Below are positions 6,135 to 10,951 of a stretch of 10,951 nt of DNA, in pieces (the stretch's first letter is position 1; each line of letters begins with the position of its first letter). A model generated the notes under the pieces. It saw nothing but the letters and a program-made list of their open reading frames with translations, was not told where the DNA came from and did not search any database. The stretch is taken from positions 1-10,951 of the forward strand of contig JACETJ010000033.1 in assembly GCA_013911345.1 (NCBI GenBank), in the 5' to 3' direction. The DNA comes from Congregibacter sp. (GTDB taxonomy: Bacteria > Pseudomonadota > Gammaproteobacteria > Pseudomonadales > Halieaceae). A program made the position numbers and the translations under genes.

Positions 6135-6141
6135 TTTTGTT

Positions 6142-6699
6142 ATGAAAGGGCATCCCGTTGCGTATTCGCGAAGCGTAATCACTGAGTTGATGGTTCCGAG
6201 TTACACCAACTTTGGCGGTAAGGTGCACGGGGGCACGTTGATGTCGCTGATGGATAAACTGGCCTACGTATGCGCCAGTAAGCACGCCGGTAACTACTGT
6301 GTAACGGTGTCGGTAGATAACGTGCAGTTTCTCCGACCAGTAGAGGTGGGCGAGGTAGTGTCGCTGATGGGTTCGGTGAATTACGTTGGTAAGAAATCCC
6401 TTGTTGTGGGGATCAGGGTGGTTGCTGAAAATTTACAGGAGGGAGCCAGTAAGCACACCAATACATGTTACTTCACGATGGTGGCAAAAGATGCGGACGG
6501 GTCTACGGCAGAAGTCCCGCCTTTAATCCTCGAGAGCGAGGAGGATGTCCGACGCTTTTGCAGCGCACTGCAGCGCCGCCGGATTCGGGAGGAAGGGGTG
6601 GCATTTATGAGCGATTATAAGTCGACCTTTACGGACCATCATGCGGTTGCCGATCTGTTGTCGGATGAGCGCTGCGTGCTGTCTATTAGTGAGTCTTGA
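6142..6699 (+). CDS. Acyl-CoA thioesterase, hotdog fold (YciA/BACH type)
   Basis: A 185-residue cytoplasmic thioesterase that hydrolyses acyl-CoA to free acid and CoA. The hotdog core has N23 in TNFGG, the turn V28-H-G-G31, and the central helix TLMSLMDKLA with D38, the expected catalytic Asp of this family. Then follow VTVSVDNVQFLRPVEVGEVV and the strand SLMGSVNYVGKKSLVVGIRV. After the core, VPPLILESEEDVRRFCSALQ matches the helical tail common in these enzymes. About 33 further residues after RRRIREE are extra and unrecognised. The start is fixed by a strong Shine-Dalgarno. It stands alone on the plus strand between the divergent csoR promoter and the convergent MFS gene. A 3-nt gap separates its stop from the MFS stop. 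Substrate chain length is unknown. Confidence 0.88.
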   Translation: MKGHPVAYSRSVITELMVPSYTNFGGKVHGGTLMSLMDKLAYVCASKHAGNYCVTVSVDNVQFLRPVEVGEVVSLMGSVNYVGKKSLVVGIRVVAENLQEGASKHTNTCYFTMVAKDADGSTAEVPPLILESEEDVRRFCSALQRRRIREEGVAFMSDYKSTFTDHHAVADLLSDERCVLSISES

Positions 6700-6702
6700 T
6701 GT

Positions 6703-7950
6703 TCAGGGCGGCACGCTGGCTGTTTCTGGTGGCCGTTCTGAATCGGTCGAAAATCGAGTCAGGCTCAGGACCATCAGCGCGCTGACAGCGGCGAGCAGTG
6801 CCATGCCGATGAAGGCGGCGCTGTAGTCGCCCCGCCACTCCCTGACGCCAGCAATAGTCTGGGTGCCGAGAGCGCCACAGAGCGTGTCGATCAGGACAAT
6901 CGTGGCCAGAATTCGGCCATATAGTGGTCCGCTGTAGTGGGCTGCAATGAGAATCTGAATGCAGGTGAATGCTCCGCTGAATCCCAGCCCTGCGAGCACA
7001 GCGTATCCATACAGCAAAATCGTGGCGGTAGCGGTCATCTGGCTGAGCGCTACCAGTGCGATCGCCAGCATCAATATCGCAACCGCCATCACCCGATGAA
7101 GATCGAAGCGGTCAGACAGCAAGCCGAAGCAGAGTTTACCCACCACCGAGCTGCCAAAAAATAGACTGAACACAGACGGCAAGGTGGATCGCGCAAGGCC
7201 GACGTCTGTAGCCAGGTGGATGGACTGATGCTGGGTCAGCGCGATGATAATGAACCACAGGCTACCGGTGGCGAAGACAATCGCAGCAAAGCGACGGGTC
7301 AAGAGCAGCGGAATAACACGCTCTTGTTGATGCGTTGTGAGGCTCGAGGTTGGCGGAGGTTGCGCTACCTGCCTTCCGTCACGCAACAATAACCAGACAC
7401 TACCCAGCATCAGCAAGCCGACGCCAATGCCCGTTAGCAGAACGGTCTGCCGCCAACCGAGTTGCTCGATACCGGAGCCGACCGCGAGGGGGAACAGAGC
7501 GCCGCCGAGACTCGATGCCATTAGCAGTATGCCCGTGGCGCGACCTCGTCCTGAGGCAAACCAGCCTGTCAGCATCACCATGTTGGAGACTAGGCCGCAA
7601 AGGGATAGTGCTAGCCCCAGTAACGCGTAAACCGCGACAAGTTGCCATAGGCTGTTGGTAGCAGAGTAGGCCAGGAGGCCCAGCGTCAGGAGCGTGCTGC
7701 CAATAGCAATAATGGCGCGAGATGAATAGCGGTCAAGGAGCCAGCCCGCAGGCGGCGATGTCACGGCCCCGATCACAAAGAATACGGTTGCCGGCAAGGT
7801 GACTTCGCTTGCCTGCCAGCCAAAGCTGTCCATCAGCTCCGGATACAGTAGCGGCAGCGTATGCAGGATGATGCCATTAGAGGCCATGTAAATCAGAAAG
7901 AGTCCGCCTAGCACGGTCCATCGCTGATGTTGAGATCTGGCCCCGGTCAT
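6703..7950 (-). CDS. MFS transporter, monocarboxylate / oxalate-formate antiporter type
   Basis: A 415-residue, 12-helix inner-membrane transporter. The first helix is near residues 13-31 (GGLFLIYMASNGI). It is followed by LYPELMDSFGWQASEVTLP, a pattern seen in monocarboxylate and oxalate:formate antiporter members, where SFGWS-x-E precedes helix 2. MFS loop motifs between helices 2 and 3 occur in both halves: GWLLDRYSSR (N-half) and GLLSDRFDLHR (C-half). A hydrophilic central loop of about 25 residues (RDGRQVAQPPPTSSLTTHQQ) splits the two six-helix bundles. The cargo is probably a small organic acid, unproven. The ATG at 7950 lacks a clear Shine-Dalgarno, so the start may be slightly different. 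It is divergent from the FAD monooxygenase, and both could respond to one regulator that is not in the window. Confidence 0.88.
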   Translation of the reverse strand: MTGARSQHQRWTVLGGLFLIYMASNGIILHTLPLLYPELMDSFGWQASEVTLPATVFFVIGAVTSPPAGWLLDRYSSRAIIAIGSTLLTLGLLAYSATNSLWQLVAVYALLGLALSLCGLVSNMVMLTGWFASGRGRATGILLMASSLGGALFPLAVGSGIEQLGWRQTVLLTGIGVGLLMLGSVWLLLRDGRQVAQPPPTSSLTTHQQERVIPLLLTRRFAAIVFATGSLWFIIIALTQHQSIHLATDVGLARSTLPSVFSLFFGSSVVGKLCFGLLSDRFDLHRVMAVAILMLAIALVALSQMTATATILLYGYAVLAGLGFSGAFTCIQILIAAHYSGPLYGRILATIVLIDTLCGALGTQTIAGVREWRGDYSAAFIGMALLAAVSALMVLSLTRFSTDSERPPETASVPP

Positions 7951-7954
7951 AGGG

Positions 7955-7982
7955 TGTCAGCCGCAAGTCACTCTGTCTGACA
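7955..7982. repeat. Spaced inverted repeat upstream of the MFS gene
   Basis: TGTCAG (7955-7960) and CTGACA (7977-7982) are perfect 6-bp inverted arms with centres 22 bp apart, about two helical turns. They lie 5-32 bp upstream of the MFS ATG. This spacing would suit a dimeric repressor, but chance cannot be excluded. Confidence 0.3.
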
Positions 7983-8057
7983 TTACACCACCCATTAGCA
8001 GCAGGGAATGGCATCAAAGAAGTGCTTGCCTAGGATACGGCTCATGCCCGCCTTGGT

Positions 8058-8085
8058 TTGATTGGGCGCCCCGTGCCAGTATGGT
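8058..8085 (+). promoter_or_regulatory. Possible promoter for the monooxygenase-SRAP pair
   Basis: TTGATT (8058-8063) and TATGGT (8080-8085) are separated by 16 nt, each matching four of six consensus bases. It would start transcription near 8092, about 35 nt before the GTG start. This is a weak match found by eye. Confidence 0.3.
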
Positions 8086-8088
8086 GTC

Positions 8089-8110
8089 GCTGGAAGCTTG
8101 TTATTCCAGC
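8089..8110 (+). repeat. Inverted repeat / hairpin before the monooxygenase start
   Basis: GCTGGAA (8089-8095) and TTCCAGC (8104-8110) form a perfect 7-bp stem with an 8-nt loop, ending 15 nt before the GTG start. No T-run follows. It may be an operator over the transcription start or a leader hairpin affecting translation. Confidence 0.45.
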
Positions 8111-8125
8111 TGATCGGACGGAAGA

Positions 8126-9304
8126 GTGACCTCGGATAATTTTGACATTGCCATCATCGGTTCGGGAATTGCCGGTGGCGCTCTGGCCGCAGCGCTGAAG
8201 GCCAGTGGCTTGACTGTGCTCCTGTTGGATCGTCGTTCCGGGCCGCTGGATACCGCCAGAGGTGACCATATCCAACCGGCAATGCAGCCAGTGCTGTCCC
8301 GCTGGGGTGTGCTGGATCGCTTATTGGAGGCGGGCGCAGAGCGGCGCACGGGAACACGATGGTTTGACGCGGAGGGCGCTCATATTGTCACTGTGCCTGT
8401 GCCCCAGCGCGATGACTGTGCGGGGGCCTTCCTGTTTCTTAACCACGAAAAAATTGCCGACATCTTGCTCAGCAGCGCTCAACAGGCGGGGGCGGTGAAT
8501 ATAACGGGGGTGTCCGATTGGTCGTTAGGGCGATCAACGGGGGGTTGGCGCATCGAGTGGCGAGTAGATGATCAATCCCGTGCGGCCACGTGCACCATGC
8601 TGGTGGCTGCGGACGGGACCGCATCGACAGTTCGCAGTCGTCTGAATATCGGTCTTGACCGACATCGCTATCAGTATCCGATCGCCGTATTGTATGGCCG
8701 CCAGCGGGGCATCACCGAGCCGAGAACGCTGGATGTTTACCTCGCGCAGCAGCGCATGGTATCGCTGATTCCGCGAACGGGTGGTGGAACTAAGGTCGGC
8801 TTCCCTGTGTCGCCCGAGGATATCGGTTCCTGGAAGACCGGGTCGGAGGAATCTCTGCACCGTCGGCTTGCCGAGTGGTGCCCAGAGGTGTCATTTGAGT
8901 CACTGGTTTTCGGTGCTATTTACCCGCCGGTCTCCCAGCAAAGCGAGCCGTATCAGGGGGAGGGGGCTTTAGTGCTCATCGGCGATGCGCGTCACGCCAT
9001 GCACCCGGCGCGTAGCATGGGTATGAACACCTGCTTTCGTGTTGCTGATCAGTTAGCGGAGTTTCTGGGGTGTTTGAGGCCGGGTTTTTCTGAAGCACAG
9101 GTTTTGCCTCTACTGTCTGAGTTTGAGTCACGCTTTGTACGAGAACTGACCCCGAGATTGACGGAAAACCATGCCGCAGGGCTGCAGATGGATACGATCA
9201 CTGGAGGCGGCTTCAGCGCGCTCAATAAGCAGCTGCACTCAGCGGCTGGAGATGCGCGCATCTTAAATGCGATGGCCCTTAAGGCTGCTGGGCTCACTGT
9301 CTGA
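8126..9304 (+). CDS. FAD-dependent monooxygenase/oxidoreductase (PHBH fold)
   Basis: A 392-residue flavoprotein of the group A (p-hydroxybenzoate hydroxylase-like) fold. The Rossmann motif is G12-x-G14-x-x-G17 in IIGSGIAGGALAA. The DG motif is D163-G164 in VAADGTASTVRSRL. The FAD-ribityl GD motif is G286-D287 in LIGDARHAMHPARSMGMN, close to the usual GDAAH-x-x-P. Such enzymes use NAD(P)H and O2 to hydroxylate aromatic, quinone or other substrates, or act as dehydrogenases or halogenases. I see no halogenase WxWxIP motif. The start is GTG 8126, with a modest GGA 7 nt upstream; the in-frame ATG at 8081 is blocked by a TGA. The SRAP gene follows after 2 nt. Substrate unknown; UbiH-like quinone hydroxylase is possible but not favoured. 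Confidence 0.85.
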   Translation: MTSDNFDIAIIGSGIAGGALAAALKASGLTVLLLDRRSGPLDTARGDHIQPAMQPVLSRWGVLDRLLEAGAERRTGTRWFDAEGAHIVTVPVPQRDDCAGAFLFLNHEKIADILLSSAQQAGAVNITGVSDWSLGRSTGGWRIEWRVDDQSRAATCTMLVAADGTASTVRSRLNIGLDRHRYQYPIAVLYGRQRGITEPRTLDVYLAQQRMVSLIPRTGGGTKVGFPVSPEDIGSWKTGSEESLHRRLAEWCPEVSFESLVFGAIYPPVSQQSEPYQGEGALVLIGDARHAMHPARSMGMNTCFRVADQLAEFLGCLRPGFSEAQVLPLLSEFESRFVRELTPRLTENHAAGLQMDTITGGGFSALNKQLHSAAGDARILNAMALKAAGLTV

Positions 9305-9306
9305 GC

Positions 9307-9930
9307 ATGTGCGGCCGCTACACGCTCTCAGTATCCAATAAACCCGATGTCGCGAATCTGGGGCTGCAGAGCGTGGACCGGTTCAATATCGCCCCGCAGT
9401 CACAGGTGGTGATTCAAACGGATAGCGGAGATCATGCATCAGCCCATTGGGGCATTCCTCTGGGCGGATCTGGCGCAAGCCGTTTTGTCACCAATGCTCG
9501 GTTTGAGACGTTGGGGGCCAAACCCCTTTTCCGCGATCTCGCACGTTGCGCTTTGCTCGCAGATGGTTGGTATGAGTGGCAGCGTGTCGGGGCGGGAAAG
9601 CAGCCTTGGTACCACCACCGAGGGGGACGTTTATTTTATATGGCCGGGGTGTATCAGGCTGGCATCGGTTGCGTGGTGGTCACCCAGACTGCGACCGAGC
9701 CACTGAGGGGGATTCATCACAGGCAGCCCTTGCTGCTGGACGTGCGGGATCTGCCATTGTGGCTCAATGCCTCTGGATCGTTTGATGAATCGGCTGCGCT
9801 AGAGGTCTCCTATCACCCCGTTTCGAAGCGAGTCGGTAATCCACGTTATGACGACAGTGGGCTGATTACGCCAGTTGCGCTCGATGATCCGACGGTAGGG
9901 CAAGTTGGAGAGCTTTTCCCAGAGATTTAG
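9307..9930 (+). CDS. SRAP domain protein (YedK/HMCES family)
   Basis: A 207-residue SRAP domain protein, slightly shorter than E. coli YedK. The family shields abasic sites in single-stranded DNA by forming a thiazolidine crosslink through the N-terminal cysteine once Met1 is removed. Catalytic features are all present: C2 in MCGRYTL, N63 in TNARFET (usual NARSE), E90 in DGWYEW, and H137 in IHHRQPLLL, matching the histidine of IH-x-R-x-P. The region after W48 (HWGIPLGG) is shorter than the usual WG-LxPxW loop, so the DNA-binding surface may differ. The ATG is only 2 nt after the monooxygenase stop, with no separate Shine-Dalgarno apart from purines within the upstream gene. Translation is probably coupled. 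The reason for pairing with a flavin enzyme is unknown. Confidence 0.92.
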   Translation: MCGRYTLSVSNKPDVANLGLQSVDRFNIAPQSQVVIQTDSGDHASAHWGIPLGGSGASRFVTNARFETLGAKPLFRDLARCALLADGWYEWQRVGAGKQPWYHHRGGRLFYMAGVYQAGIGCVVVTQTATEPLRGIHHRQPLLLDVRDLPLWLNASGSFDESAALEVSYHPVSKRVGNPRYDDSGLITPVALDDPTVGQVGELFPEI

Positions 9931-10047
9931 ACCTCGGGGCTGGGTTTGCAGAAAAGTTGGTGGCTCAGTACCAAATTAACGCAAGTAAGTTAGACAAATG
10001 TTTAAATAGAGGCGTGGCGAGACTCATTTCTAACTCAAGGATCAGAC

Positions 10048-10951
10048 ATGAAAGTGGGAAGTTTCATACCTGAGCAGTCCGCGTCGACACTGTATGCGAT
10101 GGCCGGCGACGACTGCTCTTTGCATCACGACCTGTCGAGCTTGACGCCAAAACAACAGGTGGATCATCAGGAGAATCAGGTGCTGACCTGTGCGTTGCAG
10201 GTCGCACTCGTTGGGCTGGGCAAGCCCATAGATCACGTTGCTCTGGGCGCGCCTTTTATGGAGCCGGGTTGGCGTGACCTTCTGAAACATTACAGCGAAA
10301 TGTTTGCTGCCATGGGCCTCGATTCGATACCCGAAGCGCATTGGCAGTTCCATCCCCTCGATGGCTATTACGAGAGCGTAGCCGCCGCCTTACCAAAGGT
10401 CGACTTGACCAATCTCTACATGATCAGTGGGAGCAACCAGGCCCTACATAAGGATCCCGCAGCACTGGGGGTGAGCCGAAACGTCAACTCCAAGCTGCAC
10501 TTTGCCGAGCACGCGCCCCAAGCCGGTCTGCCGGTGCCCCGGACCGAAGTCTATTCCAAGCGAGCGATTCGGGAAGGAGAGGCCGATCGTATGTTTTCGG
10601 AGTTGCCGAACGGTGTGATGGTCAAGTTATTGGGGCTCGCGGGATCCCGTAACGTGTTTGCGGTGGATTCCGTGACCAACTGCCTCGATCAGATTGTGGA
10701 ATACGACGACGATGTGAAGATCCTACTGCAGGAAAAGCTGGATACCAGTCAGTGGCGAGAAATGACTGTGGATCTGACGATCACGCCTCACGAAATCAGC
10801 ATCAGCAATGTTCGGCAAATTTTGTTTGCTGGTGGCAAGTGGGTGGGGAATTACATCTCACCCGAGCTGGAGGTGCCGGATGCCCACAAAGCCGTGTTGA
10901 TGAAGGTGGGTGCCTACGCCCGTCAGCACGGGCATGTCGCTGAAGAGGGGA
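10048..10951 (+). CDS. ATP-grasp-type ligase, 3' partial
   Basis: An open frame from ATG 10048 to the right edge gives 301 residues with no stop. AAGG at 10037-10040 lies 7 nt upstream. The first 140 residues resemble a pre-ATP-grasp domain, including a substrate-side strand VDLTNLYMISGSNQALHKD. NSKLHFAEHAPQAGLPVPRT (147-166) is the typical entry to an ATP-grasp fold. K193 and the glycine loop G196-L-A-G-S200 would bind ATP phosphates. E229 in ILLQEKL would be an adenine-hinge residue. SISNVRQILFAGGKWVGNYI follows near 251-270. ATP-grasp enzymes join a carboxylate to an amine, thiol or similar group via an acyl-phosphate. It may be a peptide or amino-acid ligase of the preATP-grasp group; the metal-binding C-terminal residues lie beyond the window. 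Confidence 0.72.
   Translation, partial: MKVGSFIPEQSASTLYAMAGDDCSLHHDLSSLTPKQQVDHQENQVLTCALQVALVGLGKPIDHVALGAPFMEPGWRDLLKHYSEMFAAMGLDSIPEAHWQFHPLDGYYESVAAALPKVDLTNLYMISGSNQALHKDPAALGVSRNVNSKLHFAEHAPQAGLPVPRTEVYSKRAIREGEADRMFSELPNGVMVKLLGLAGSRNVFAVDSVTNCLDQIVEYDDDVKILLQEKLDTSQWREMTVDLTITPHEISISNVRQILFAGGKWVGNYISPELEVPDAHKAVLMKVGAYARQHGHVAEEG

Noticed and set aside
5895..6182. Minus-strand open frame of 95 codons across the csoR promoter region
   Set aside because: It covers the operators and promoter, overlaps the csoR start and the thioesterase gene, and its translation is rich in Arg/Ser/Pro with no recognisable motif; likely non-coding.
7337..7661. Two plus-strand open frames within the MFS gene
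   Set aside because: Pro/Arg/Ser-rich translations typical of the antisense of a membrane-protein gene; no support.
8126..9304. Flavin-dependent halogenase
   Set aside because: The GxGxxG and GD motifs fit the fold, but the WxWxIP halogenase motif and catalytic lysine context were not seen.
9931..10047. Sigma70 promoter in front of the ATP-grasp gene
   Set aside because: The stretch is AT-rich (for example 9990-10008), but no hexamer pair with good spacing matched well enough to report.

Overview
The window looks like chromosomal DNA from an aerobic, moderately GC-rich Gram-negative bacterium. An outer-membrane barrel, an exported periplasmic metal protein and Pribnow-type promoters point to Proteobacteria. 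The gene mix (CYP153-type P450 with its own ferredoxin, acyl-CoA thioesterase, flavin monooxygenase, CsoR metal cassette) would suit a marine, hydrocarbon- or lipid-using gammaproteobacterium. The taxonomy is inference from content only; there is no rRNA or other marker gene. I saw no tRNA, rRNA, CRISPR array, insertion sequence or phage gene.

Layout. (1) Positions 2-2581, plus strand: a ferritin-like diiron protein cut by the left edge, an adrenodoxin-type [2Fe-2S] ferredoxin, and a cytochrome P450 with strong CYP153 character. Together they look like an oxygenase module; no ferredoxin reductase is present. (2) 2659-4121, plus strand: a DUF429 (predicted RNase H-fold) protein and a two-helix PepSY-type membrane protein. 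(3) 4115-5905, minus strand: a compact four-gene metal cassette in the order csoR, outer-membrane barrel protein, His-rich periplasmic CxxC/HMA-like protein, MerT-like membrane transporter. Its genes overlap or nearly abut. Its promoter carries two 17-bp G/C-tract pseudo-palindromes typical of CsoR-family operators, one of them inside the -35/-10 spacer. (4) 6142-7950: a hotdog acyl-CoA thioesterase facing a monocarboxylate-type MFS transporter tail to tail. (5) 8126-9930, plus strand: a PHBH-fold FAD monooxygenase and a SRAP (YedK/HMCES) DNA-protein crosslink protein separated by 2 nt. (6) 10048 to the right edge: the first 301 codons of an ATP-grasp-type ligase.

How the parts work together. 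The best candidate for a little-described system is the CsoR-controlled cassette. It pairs a cytoplasmic Cu(I)-type sensor with proteins predicted for all three envelope layers: inner membrane (MerT-like), periplasm (His-rich plus CxxC) and outer membrane (barrel). No P-type ATPase, mercuric reductase or RND pump is visible. Metal identity and transport direction cannot be read from the sequence. The oxygenase module is the second point of interest, because a diiron protein precedes the ferredoxin of a P450 and could share it.

No gene-free stretch exceeds 300 bases. The longest are 5906-6141 (csoR promoter and operators, then the thioesterase leader), 7951-8125 (divergent MFS/monooxygenase region with inverted repeats) and 9931-10047 (AT-rich leader of the ATP-grasp gene, with no clear promoter match).
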